In this document: in pieces, positions 1 through 11,251 of the stretch
How positions within the stretch are numbered: position 1 is the stretch's first letter
How the letters are laid out: every line of letters starts with the position of its first letter
From: Diadema setosum
Lineage: Eukaryota > Echinodermata > Echinoidea > Diadematoida > Diadematidae
Assembly (NCBI GenBank): GCA_033980235.1
Contig: CM067075.1
Location: 1,081,667-1,145,666, forward strand
Direction: 5' to 3'
Length of the DNA: 64,000 nt
The notes under the pieces: model-generated
Seen by the model: only the letters and a program-made list of their open reading frames with translations
Database searches by the model: none
Told to the model about the DNA's origin: nothing
Position numbers and translations under genes: made by a program

Positions 1-955
1 GAACACATAGAAAATGTATGCAGAAAAGTTGCGCAGTTTGTAGGTGTTTTAAATCGTTTGAAGTTTGAATTGCCATCTTTTGTTTTATTTTCTCTTTACA
101 ATTCTTTTATATTGCCTCATTTGTTGTATTGTAATGTCGTACGGGGAAACACTTTTAATTGTAATGTCGTACGGGGAAACACTTTTAATTCCAGACTTGA
201 TAAGTTATTCAAATTACAAAAGAAAGCAATTCGTAATGTTACAAAATCTCCATATTTAGCACACACTTCTCAGTTATTTAAACGATTGAATACACTTAAC
301 TTCAAATAATTTCTTTCATGCAACGCTTCCACACAGATACACTCTCTCCTTACATCATTAATATGTTCACATTAAATTCAAATATACACACTCATAACAC
401 ACGGAGCTGCAATAAAGTTCATCAATGGAAATGTCCTAGTACGAAATTAAAACAAACTCTTCGTCATACAGGACCAGTATTTTGGAATGCAATTATTAAC
501 CCAGATAATTATGATAAGCAACATAATAATTTATTCAAGAAGCAGTATAAAAGACATCTTTTATCTTTTTATTAAGATAGCATTAATGTATCTAACAATT
601 CTTTCTATGTTCATTTTGTTGGTTTTTTGTTGTTGTTTTTTTGTGTCTGATGTTCTTTTGTGTATCTTCTGTGTAAAAATGATTTATGATTTTTGAAAAC
701 AACTTTGATTCCAATTCTACACGATTTGTAACAACGGTGTATGCGCGCCTACAGGCCTTATTGGCTTTTTATGTGTACACCATTATCCATTACTTGTTGC
801 TTTTTGTATTCTGGAACAATTCATGACTAATTCTGATGTTGTTGTTGTGGTTTCTTTTACATGTCATTGTTGTTTATGTTCATCTGTAACACCGAATGCT
901 TCATGTTGTTTTATTGTTATTGAAATGGAAATAAAAAAAGAATTGAAAAACTCCT
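1..955 (+). mobile_element. LINE 3' end (RT thumb, connection region and tail), frameshifted
   Basis: Translation gives VCRKVAQFVGVLNRLKFELP, KLFKLQKKAIRNVTKSPYLA and, in another frame, GPVFWNAIINPDN...LFKKQYKRHLLSFY. These are typical of the C-terminal end of a CR1/Jockey-like non-LTR reverse transcriptase. A 3' UTR follows with a terminal 'ggaaataaaaaaagaattga' near 928, like the tails at 27.6 and 51.3 kb. The 5' part lies outside the window. It contains an exact 30-bp tandem duplication. Confidence 0.75.
131..190. repeat. Exact 30-bp tandem duplication inside LINE
   Basis: Positions 131-160 and 161-190 are identical. The duplication is in frame and repeats ten residues (CNVVRGNTFN-like) of the decayed reverse transcriptase. 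Confidence 0.95.
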
Positions 956-1637
956 GGTAGTGACCATAGGCAAGCCATTTTGAAATAACCTGTAATGAAA
1001 ATAAATGTCTTGACCCAAAGCGACATCTAGGGTTACCCTATAAGGAAAAGTTGACTTCAGACCATGAAAACAACATCAAAATCGATTTCATTGACCCAGA
1101 AAACCTATAATACATATTTTGTAAATGATTGTGAAATGTTTACCTTTTTAAACAATACAAGTGACTTTTGAATTTCAGATGGCGGCCGTATTGGATTTGG
1201 CCAATATGGCCGGAGGGCGCCCGTCTTGGCGCCCATCAAAAATTGAAAATAGTATATAATTATGGTTTGGCAACATATGTACCAAATTTGGTGCTTTTGG
1301 AAGAGTTTGAACAAAAACGACCTTTGTGCCCCCCCCCCCTTTACTGTAAAATGTTAAAAATTTATACCAGTGAAACTCTCTACGAGCTTATAGGCAGCAC
1401 GGCGAATTGATATGCAGCGGATCGAGCCGAAACGAGCAACAGTCGAGTGGATGATCAGTGAAACGAGGAGAAAGGAGTTAATGCGAGCTGCTAGCGAGCT
1501 AGTGCGAGATGCTAACGACAAACGAGTGGCGAACGAGGTACACGCGCAACCGCAGGCAATCATTTTGTAAACAATATACGAGCTACAACGCAACAATGTG
1601 ACTGCTACAGAATATTTTGCCGCGGAGTGCTGCGTTA
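956..1637. other. Non-coding stretch, no gene seen
   Basis: Unclassified sequence with a C homopolymer near 1330 and a purine-rich, GCGAG-containing block at 1,440-1,540. Short open frames here lack coding character. Confidence 0.4.
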
Positions 1638-2429
1638 AGGCCGTGTCACACCTTTCCGGGCAAGCCTTGCGTGCGAATTGCAAAGAACAACAATATTTTG
1701 ACTACCCGTAGGTCCCCGTAGATGATCCGCGCATGACAGTACCTAGCTCGTATCTCAACCGTAGTCGCCCGGAGGTGCGCCGGCATTTTTTTTTTTAACC
1801 CGCAACCATGTTTAGACCCTGTCACACCTTTCCGGGCAAGCTACTCGGGCTTTTTACGTGTAGGGATTTTCTAGCATACCGGACATTCCCTGAGGGCGGA
1901 AAAGGATTTGAGCGAGTCAACGCGTGTGTCTTACTTGCTGGACGCTGATAACTCAGTGAAGGAATTCTTCTGATGGAACGGCTGAAATCCCACAGAATTT
2001 CATTATCCTGGCTGCATACGGGACTGCGAAGTACCTGCGTGGGAGTTGACTGGGAAGTGCTGCCGCTAAGGGCCTCTTACTGGCGTTCTGCGTGGACCTC
2101 TCCGGGCATTCCCGCGACTCACCCGGAAAAAGTTTTGGTCATGCTCAAAACTTGGCTTCGGTTAAATCGGACTTGCGTGAGCACCTCCGGCCAACTACAT
2201 GCGAGATACGCGCTATACTGTCAGGTGCGGACCAACTGCGGAGAGCTCCGGGGAGTAAATTTGTTTTCCCGCAAGTCAGGCCGCAAAATTTCCCCAGATA
2301 CGGTATGACAAGGCATGAATGAAAATTGCAAACATTCTTGTTCGCCCGCTGAAAATCTTCTAGACGTGCTGGAAACTATCTCCTCGCCACAAGCCCGCGT
2401 AGCTTTCCCGGAACGGTGTGACACGGCCT
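1638..2429. mobile_element. MITE with 23-bp inverted ends and TTA target duplication
   Basis: The left end AGGCCGTGTCACACC at 1638 pairs with GGTGTGACACGGCCT ending at 2429; about 22 of 23 outer bases match. Flanks are TTA at 1635-1637 and TTA at 2430-2432. A subterminal copy of the end sequence lies at about 1821-1846. TTA duplications are typical of PIF/Harbinger; no transposase is present. Confidence 0.7.
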
Positions 2430-2439
2430 TTAGATCTAC

Positions 2440-3150
2440 GCAGCTAAAACCGCAAAGGTGTGAGCTGGGCTTGAAGGGAACATAAACCCAAACAGCGATT
2501 TTGGATTGAGTGAAAGCAGCAACATCAGTAGAACACACCAGTGAAAGTTTGAGGAAAATCGGACAATCGATGCAAAAGTTATGATTTTTTAAAGTTTTGG
2601 TGTTGGAACAGCTGGATGAGGAGACTACTAGAGGTTGTGGGAGGGGGGTGTTTTTTGCATTTTTATGTTGTAAAGGGTGCGATTTGATGCATGTTTTCCC
2701 GTCTTTTATCGACTTGAAACGGCCCCACTTGTTTAAGGTAGCAGGATATTTTGATGTGGATTATTATTGAACAATTTGCCTATAAAGTGGTAGCATATGA
2801 ATAAACTTCTTGTATCAATTTATTGTTGAAATCAATTTCATGAACGTTGTCTGTAAAGCAATCAAACAGAAAAGGCATGCTCACTATAGGGTGTATATAC
2901 AAAAGGGATATTTCTCCTCCTACACCAAGGTGATTTTATATTTTCAAACCTGAAATTCAGCGATCTGGTGCAAACTTTTGGTGCAATACTTGGATTTTTT
3001 TCTAGCTCCCCTATCCCCCTCCCCCCCCCCCCGAAAAAATATTTATGGAAATAATTTAGTTTTTTTTTTTCAAGAAAGTGTTAATAGCAAAATCAAAGCA
3101 TTTAGCTCTTCTTCCGCGTGAGCATCATCTGTGTGTATGTACAAAGTCTA
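2440..3150. other. Intergenic repeat fragments
   Basis: 2,450-2,640 resembles 11,980-12,130 and the reverse of 12,510-12,640 (shared wording 'gattgagtgaa...cagtgaaagttt'). The rest holds homopolymers near 3022-3070. No coding signal. Confidence 0.4.
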
Positions 3151-3159
3151 ATGAGGAGT

Positions 3160-3391
3160 TATGAGGTGAGGGGGAGGGGGATGCCCCCTCCCACTCGACG
3201 GAGCTTTTGCGTTTTTTAAATCAAGATAAAGCGATCTGAAGCACACTTTTTGTGAGAAATTCGGGAAGTGTGATTTTTTCCCTGATTGTTCCCCTTTCTT
3301 TTTGTCTTTTTTTTTCACGATCCAAAAGTGGGGGGGGGGGGGGGCTGCAGCCCCCTGCCCCCCCCCCCCCCCCCGGTTCCGCGGCCCCTGC
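3160..3391. mobile_element. Probable MITE fragment ending GGTTCCGCGGCCCCTG
   Basis: G/C homopolymer tracts at 3330-3374 sit inside an element whose right end is GGTTCCGCGGCCCCTG (3375-3390). The left boundary is unclear. The open frames here are low-complexity shadows. Confidence 0.35.
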
Positions 3392-4257
3392 CCAAAATAC
3401 AAGGGGACCCTCCATAATGACATCTTTAAAAATAGTGGATCGATCTAAATACAAATTGAGGGTATGAAACTATAACTCATTGCCCACGTCTTACAGAAAT
3501 CCCTATTCGATTTGCTTCAGTGGTCAAGGAGAAATGAGGAGTTTTGTAGATGATGTCAGGAATCTCTCCCCTCCAAGTTCAGTCTATTGTATTCACACAC
3601 GAGAGCATCGAAGTGCGAAACTTGGAAGAATCAGACTCATGACATTTCTCTGTGACCGCTTAACCAAATTGAATGGGATTTTCTGCAAAATAGAGCTAAG
3701 ATGTTATATTTTAAGACTCTGAAGTAGCATTTAGAGAGTTTAATCATATTGGGTGTTATCAGTGCGAAAATCTGATTGTATTTTTTTTTTTTTTTTGGGG
3801 GGGGGGAGGGGGGACATACTGTTAGTGGCCGATGCGAGGTGATACGAGGTGCTCCGTCAATGATAAGACAAGGATTGCGGAAGTTCCATGGGGCTATACT
3901 ATGTCCAAGAATGTGGCTGTAGTTAACCTTGAAGATCGGAATTATGATAAAATTCTGCACAAAATATGGAATCAGTTTCAAATATAGGCCTGCTGTATAC
4001 ATTTTCATTGTCTGTCCCACTTGCTGGTTTCCAATAATTGGTTTTGATGGAGAATATGTCTTCATGGTTTAAGATGGTTTCTAATGGTTGAATGGTTTAA
4101 ATCGAATCGCTTCTTGTGTTTATATTGGACAATAAGATGCCTATTACTGATTGCTGCTGGTCCATCAAACTCCGATAGAAACCATTTGCATTAGAAACAG
4201 TCACAAATCTGTAATGATCTCTTGTCAATTGAATTTGACCTCGAGGTAAAGCCCCTG

Positions 4258-4427
4258 CAGTGGCGGATGCAGCAGAGGGGCTGACACCGGGTGCGCCCCC
4301 TCTTTATTTACTTGATAAAACAAAAAAGAAATGAAAAGAAAAATGAGATGAAACCCGGAAGTAGCACCAGAAATATTGATTGCGCCCCCCCCCCCCCCCC
4401 TTTACGGAATTCCTGGATCCTCCCCTG
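4258..4427. mobile_element. hAT-like MITE, CAGTGGCGGAT family, copy 1
   Basis: Begins CAGTGGCGGATGCAG and ends near TCCTGGATCC. An internal 'gcgccccctctttattt...aaaagaaa' body is shared with the copy at 63.8 kb. Ends CAGTGGCGGATCC/GGATCCGCCACTG are common for short hAT-derived elements. Confidence 0.6.
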
Positions 4428-4457
4428 TCCTGGACCATTAGAAAGCCATGATAAGGG

Positions 4458-4484
4458 GTTGTTGTTGTTGTTGTTGTTGTTGTT
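4458..4484. repeat. (GTT)n microsatellite
   Basis: Nine uninterrupted GTT units followed by aaaatatatttattcagg, resembling a retroelement tail in reverse orientation. Confidence 0.9.
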
Positions 4485-4805
4485 AAAATATATTTATTCA
4501 GGATAAAAAGTTCAGCATAAGTTGTTTTACAACAATGTCCTGTATCAAAATACATATAAAAACATACGCAGTTTCTAATGCAGTGGATTTCATGCATGCC
4601 ATATGTAAATTGAATCGAATTGTTCAAACTAAAATATCAATTGAGTAATTTTATAATAAAAGTAATCACTAAATTAAAAATTATCAAATAGGCTTACACG
4701 GTGATGAGGTGAACAGCAATAATGACTACAAAATAGCTTAAATATGCAATATGCATCGGACTTGACCATCAGAAGACCATAATCATATATAATAATGGTC
4801 TATTT

Positions 4806-4905
4806 TTTTCAATTCAATTCAATTCAATTCAATTCAATTCAATCTTTATTTCCGATTCAATGTATAGATATCAAATACACAGTATGAGCACGGTATAATG
4901 GTCTA
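4806..4905 (-). mobile_element. LINE 3' tail, minus strand, with (TTCAA)n
   Basis: Seven TTCAA units at 4808-4843, then 'tctttatttccgattcaatg'. This is the reverse complement of the gaattgaattgaa tails that end the LINE copies at 27.6 and 51.3 kb. Confidence 0.55.
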
Positions 4906-5560
4906 TTTCTAAGACAGTTGTTCACTATTCGCCCAGCAGAGATCAGTGACACCTTTTGAAACCCTACTAAAATTCTACTGGACCAATACAGATTCTCAGG
5001 TGGATTTTAATGGTGTAATAGTCTATGCCACAATAATGTAGATAAACTAGACCCCCATGACTGGACCATTAGAACTTCCCTGGTTGTTTCCAATAGGACA
5101 ACCTGCTTCATTATTACCTATCGAAAACAGTCAAATTATAATGAACAATTCTCTTGTGATTTCTCTTGTTGCAATCTACTGCACCATTAGATACCAATAA
5201 GCCCATGAGAAACAGCAAAATTTTACTGGACCATTAAGGATTACACAGTCTTCATGGTATTGTCAGGTTGATGATGTAGCATTATAACGGTTTCAGCCGT
5301 CACATCGCCATTAGTCACATCGCCATTAGATTTCTAACGAACTATCAGAATTTATGTTGTTTCTTATGGATTTCGGTCCTATACCAGCCTCCTTTAGCAC
5401 CTTATTAGCTCCTTGCTTTTGACACCCAATCCGTCCTTTTTTTTATTTTTCATCGTTCCGCGTCCAAGGACCCTCCAAGAGAGTGTGTATTTAGTTGTTT
5501 TATGTATGTATTATAATCCACATTATTACGTGCTTACCCTTTATGATCGTCATTTTGCTC
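4906..5560. other. Non-coding stretch upstream of the TENT2-like gene
   Basis: Repeated 'ctggaccattaga' phrases at about 4,977, 5,060, 5,180 and 5,220 suggest an old internally repetitive element. No promoter motif can be asserted. Confidence 0.35.
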
Positions 5561-5600
5561 CTGACGAAGATTCCTGTATAGGATCTTAAGTTCAGGTTCC
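5561..5600 (+). ncRNA. Degenerate hammerhead-like motif
   Basis: CTGACGA at 5561-5567 is followed by a possible stem AGATTCC/AGGATCT around a short loop. The expected GAAA is replaced by TAAG, so it would not be active. Reported because a better example lies at 39.5 kb. Confidence 0.25.
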
Positions 5601-5760
5601 TTGTGTTTCAGTTTTACTCCATTGCGCCTTGCCATTCATGGAAAGGCAGTTTTCAGCAAGTGCTTTAAAAAAAAAATACTATATGACTTTATGTAGATAC
5701 AGACTTTATTTTGACATGCTAGACGAAGGAGCAGACATGACACTTGGAGGACTATATCCA

Positions 5761-6293
5761 CACTGCAAAAAGTCCGGTGTTAAATAGTGAACACCGAGCT
5801 GGTGTTAAATTTTCGGTGCTCATTTATGGTGTTAAATTAACACCTCCGGGTGTCATTTCCAAATTTTGAACTGTTTTTTGAAGATTTTCTTAGTAACTGC
5901 ACTTCTTGTTGATTTTTAATTTAAACAAGACGATCAAGAATTTTACATTAAAATACTAGATTTTTGAAAAAAATGTGAAAATAAATTTACACCAAAGTAA
6001 CACCAGCTGGTGTGGTCCCTTATTGAAGCTGGACGGGTGTTAAACCATTGATATTAACACCAACAAATATCAAATCAACACCATGTGGTGTCATTTTTTA
6101 ATTAACACCGGTACAGTGTCAAAATAACACCAGGTACAGTGTCAAATTAACACCACGAAGTGTCAGGTGAACACTTTTCAACACCATCACAGTGCATTTT
6201 TAACACCTGTGGGTGTGGTCCTTTATTGAAGTTTGATCGGTGTTAGATTTAACACTAGTGGTGTTAAATCTAACACCGATGTTTTTACAGTGC
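5761..6293. mobile_element. GGTGTTAA-word MITE, copy 1
   Basis: Starts CACTGCAAAAAGTCCGGTGT and ends with an inverted match ...TTTTTACAGTG. The body is filled with GGTGTTAA/TTAACACC words. A 20-bp-arm hairpin (ATCGGTGTTAGATTTAACAC and its complement) lies just before the right end, at 6237-6281. Near-identical copy at 34,229-34,752. Confidence 0.75.
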
Positions 6294-6392
6294 AAGTGTC
6301 CATACTGTGTAAAACAATAAAAAGAGTGTTGTAGTTACGTCCCTTGGTCCCACACTTTCTTACCATTTACAACCTGTTGATATTCTATGCAG

Positions 6393-6514
6393 GTCCCAAC
6401 AAACTTCAATTATGAAGTACTACATGGAAGAGAGACTGCAAGATCCTGGTATGGATAGGATCCTTCGCGCAAAAAATAAAGTGCAAAATGTCATTCAAAA
6501 CCATTTCCACAACG
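6393..6514 (+). CDS. TENT2-like exon 1 (N-terminal helix)
   Basis: Acceptor ctatgcag precedes 6393 and donor gtgagt follows 6514. The frame is open through the whole exon, so coding may begin in an unseen upstream exon (incoming phase 1); otherwise ATG 6412 is the start, giving 34 residues here. The peptide is charged and helical (MEERLQDPGMDRILR...), as in the segment just before the nucleotidyltransferase domain of GLD-2 proteins. Outgoing phase 1. Confidence 0.7.
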
Positions 6515-9500
6515 GTGAGTATTAACTACATGTACAACATTGCCGTTAAAGTAGTAAGGCACAGTACTATCGACAGATTCAATTTCCGTGAGATATAAAA
6601 GGATCCTCAAAAACGAACATGGGAACCATCGTTTCAAACAATTTTTACTCGCATAGGAGCTATACCTACCACGTTGCCGAGATATGATGGGAGCAAAATG
6701 TTAGATTCAACATGGCAGGGGAAAAGAGAAAGGCGATGACGGAGAACTGTGTCACTGTGTGTTCCATCCACTTATGAAATAAAAACAAATGTGACTGCTA
6801 ATATTTAAAGCCACTTAACCTCGGAATTAGAGTGGACTTCAGTGGATGGTGTGAAAACACCATTGCCTTTATTACAAAGATTTATCGATGATGAGAAGCC
6901 AGTTATCTGTCGATCAAAAGTAGGCCCCTACATCTCGAACGCGTAAATTTCTTGTGCAGCTCTCTCTTTTACCAGCTCAATAGTCGTTCATAATTCGTTG
7001 TGGTATAGCCTATGTCCATATGGTAGAAACTTTTGAGATTGATATTACATTGACCATTCTCTACACTCTATAACTTAATAGCTTTTCCTTGGAAGTACGT
7101 GTGGATAAAGGCATATAGGCGTTAAAGTTACACATCGATGATCTTCAGGCTACAATAGCTGTCTACACTGGACTCGATCTATGTTTATCCAACAGTGCCC
7201 TCGTGAATCCCGGGTTTCGAGAGCTTTTAAAGTATGGTGATCGAGACATTAAAGTCGAGAAAATCATATAAAAGAAGGTGTCAAAGCAGGCGGAAATGTC
7301 TCCTAAAACAGATTTTTAATGTGACTTATCAAAAGATATTCGCGCCACTGAGATATCGCGAGTTAAAAATGACTGATTTGCTTCACCGATATTCGCTCCG
7401 GAACAGCCGTCTTTTTCGAGCCCTTCAAATATGACGTCACGAAATGAACAAAACCCTTTGCTAGTGCAGCGGGACAAAGAGGCCGCCATTCATAAAGCAC
7501 GCATTTCTTGGTGAGCAGATGCAATATCTGGCCTATCTTTGGTCGCATCTGCTTTCTCGGCTGCGACATTAAAACGTCAAACTTTTACCTTATATTGTAC
7601 GGAGAGACTTTGAGTTTGACATCGACAGTAAATTGAATGATGACAGTGACAGTGACAGTGACACTGATAGTGACAGTGGCAAAGTCGGAGTGGTAGAAGA
7701 AGAGAGGGAGAGGCGACTGATACGGAAGGTCGCCGCGGACACAAGTCGTTTGGGGCATACATGGAAGCGGGCATACTGCCTCTCCATAATGCCCCAAACG
7801 AACTACGTTTGTACGTTCGCAACGGCCCTCAATAGACGAAGCCCACTGTTTGGATGGAGTGGTAGCACAGCGCACATTTCGTGACGTCATAATTTTGGTC
7901 ACCAAAATTTCGCCGTCAGATCGGGTTCAGGTGGTCTAGAAAGGGTCTCAAAACACCATCTCTCCATCGTTTTGGGGACGTTTTTACCTTCTGAAAGTTA
8001 CTTATTCATATTCCTGTAGAGACTTAGGCTTTCCAGAAATGTATACTGTAAATCACCTTGTTTATTTATATCGTCCTCTTTTCTCGTTCACCATTTCAAG
8101 CAGACCTTGTCCTTTGCAATTAATGAACTATTATATATATATACATATAAGTGTTTATATATAGGGTGGCCCAAAAAGAACGGAACACGTAAGACTAACT
8201 ATGTTGAAAATACATTGTATGTCTTTTTTCATACTACAGGAAAGGCCATTCTTTTTCCATTAGAATGACCCCAAATTCTTTAATTTTGGTTGATGCGTTA
8301 TGATTTTAGAACCATTTTTGTGAACCCTTGCAATTTTCAAAATGTGATCATTTTGCACCCTCAGAGATACCGAAATCAGCCATGATTCGGCTTGCCATAG
8401 AGCCAGTAGCGTTCACGATGCGTGGAATGTGGAAAATATCTCTTTACTTTGAATGGAAGAGAGAATGGGCGGGGCGGACGGTGTGATTGTCATTGTCCGT
8501 TGTCGTTGTGAATGAGACGACCTGTTGGGCTCATTGCATTGAGATGCTAAATTTAGCAGGAAAATAGCGAGGTTTATTCAAAGGCATGATTGGCATTGAC
8601 TTGAGTTCATGAGTGGTTTAGGAATAAAGGCCGTACTTTTAATTGTAAGTAGCATTGATAAACACAATGAGAATCTGTATCTATGAGTGGATTAGTAAAA
8701 CTTAATCATAACAGGCAAGTTCTACAAAATGCACACTAGGTGGTTCTGGGAACAGGGGTGCAAGTATACACGAAGGGCAAGTTTGTTTGATTTTTTTTTT
8801 TTTCACCACCATTTTTTTTTTTCAACCGGCAAACACCTCCCGGCTCCCCCTTTCGCGCTTTTCGTCGCTGGCATGGAAAATAAAATAATCGGGTATGAGG
8901 CCGAGTTTTTGTGGATTCGGCCGAATTCGGGTAGGCCTACTCTTTTTTTTTTTTTCAAAATCCTGGATCCGCGCACGCACCGGTAAGCAAATCCGTAGAT
9001 ATCTGAATGATCAATCCATGATCTGTATTATTCTTGCTTTTCTTTATAGTTTTCATCCATCTGAACATAATTATAAAGGTCAGACTGCTTGAAACTTGAA
9101 ACTTGAAATGATAATCCCTGTAGCAGCTCATCGAAGCTAAACTGGGATGGACTGTGCGATGACGACGTTGGCCGACGGTGCTTGAAGTGCTATTATGCAG
9201 ATGTAACTATTTACAATAAAATGTCATGTGCGTGCAAATAAAAATCAGGCTGCCAGGCTTACAGCATTTTGGACCCTACGGGAGGCTGCAACCTTCTGAT
9301 AATTGGTAGGGCAGCCTTCTGGAAGGTGTTAACAGTAGGTGCAGTGACAGCGTTGCTTGGTAGGTGGTTCCAGATCCATACAGTACGTGGATAGAAGGAA
9401 TATTTGTATGGGTCAATTGAGGCATCTGGTATCATGTATTTGAGCTGGTGGTCATGTCTGCCAATGTAAGGGGCTGGAAAGATGGAGGGCGGAAGTGATA

Positions 9501-11207
9501 TGTTGACAAGGTTGTAGTGGACTTTGTAGAACATGGTGCATTGTGCTGTGAGGCGTCGTGTGTGCAGTGTGTCCCATCCCAGTTTGGATACAAGGGATGT
9601 AGAGGAAGTACCCCATCTGTAATCCTGGTGGACGAAGCGAGCAGCTGCTTTTTGGACTCCTTCAAGGCCTTGTACTGTGTTGGTGTGGTATGGATTCCAT
9701 GCCTCTGATCCATACTCTAGCTGCGGACGAACAAGCATTTGATATGCCCTGTTTTTGACAGCTTTGGAGCATGGGGATAATGTACGACGTAGGAGACCGA
9801 GGGTTTTGTTAGCTTTTTGACGAATGGCCTGGCAGTGAGTAGCCCAGCGAAGATCTTTTGAGACCGTGACCCCCAGGTACTTGTATTGTTGGACTCTGGG
9901 TATGGTCTCCTGAAGGAGCTTGTATTCACGGAGCTCAGATTGAGAATTTCTAAAATCGATCAGCCACATTGTTAAATCGTGTCTTTTGATTTCTTGCGAC
10001 TGCTCGGAGACACCGTAATCTCACAAAAGACGTCACAGAGTCGTAGACCATATAGCGGAGACATCGCCGCTTACTGCTGTGCAGTCGCGAATTAGTTACA
10101 TGCCGGGTGAGATAATCATACCTCTTAATTCGTTCATAAACCGACACAGCAACATTCTCAGTTCTCACTGTGTTTATCAATGTATATTTAATCAAAAGTA
10201 CGGGCCTTATTGAAACCACTCATGAACTCACGCCAATGCCAATCATGCCTTTAAATAAATCTCGCTATTTTCTAGCTAAATTTAGCATCTCAATGAGCCC
10301 AACAGGTCGTCCCATTCACAATGATAACGGACAATGACAATCACACCGTCCGCCCCGCCCCGCCCACTCTCTCTTCCATTCAAAGTAAAGGGATGTTTTC
10401 CACATTCCACGCATTGTAAACGTTACTGGTTCTGTGGCAAGCCGAATTATCGCAGATTTCAGTATCTCTGACAGTGCAAAATAATCACATTTTGAAAATT
10501 GCAAGGGTTCACAAAAATTGTCTTAAAAATCATAAAGCATTAACCAAGAGTAAAGAACTTGGTGTCATTCTATTGGAAAAAGAATTGGCTTTCTAACAGT
10601 ATGGACAATAATGACATAATAATTATTTGCAAAAAGTATTGCTGTAGTTAAGTTGTTGTTGTTGTTGTCGTTTTAAAGAACGAAGGAAGAGAGAGAGAAA
10701 ATGGGGCCCTATACAAATAATTTGCCCCAGACAGCACTTAACATAAAACAAACATTATAAATCTTAGGGAGATATAAACAAGAAAAATAATATTATATAC
10801 CAGGTCTCCACGAGGGAGCTCATACCGTCTCCACGAGGGAGCTCATATTGTCTCCACAAAGGAGCTCATTAAGTTTCCACGAGGGAGCTCATATTGTCTC
10901 CATAAAGGAGCTCATTACGTCTCCACGAGGGAGCTCGTATGATATTGATGAATACCTCATATTCTTCAAACAAACTCAAATAACTACAAAATACACGCGC
11001 GCGTGTACCGCACACTAACTCATCCACGTACACACACCCCACCACATACATACACCTCCAACCACGCGCACACATACCAATATCATGGTTCACACTCAAC
11101 CCAAAATAGTATACAGTATTTGAATAGAGCACACACACACAATGATATGTTTTACAATATAGATAAGATTACTATAACTGTATCATTATTTCGAGAGAAA
11201 GAAGAGG

Positions 11208-11251
<44 letters not shown>

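Noticed and set aside
9259..9969. 236-codon open frame as a host gene
   Set aside because: Residues match the thumb/connection region of a non-LTR reverse transcriptase, and it lies inside a transposon.
10803..10942. Possible CRISPR-like array
   Set aside because: Units are directly adjacent with no unique spacers, in a eukaryotic intron; it is a minisatellite.
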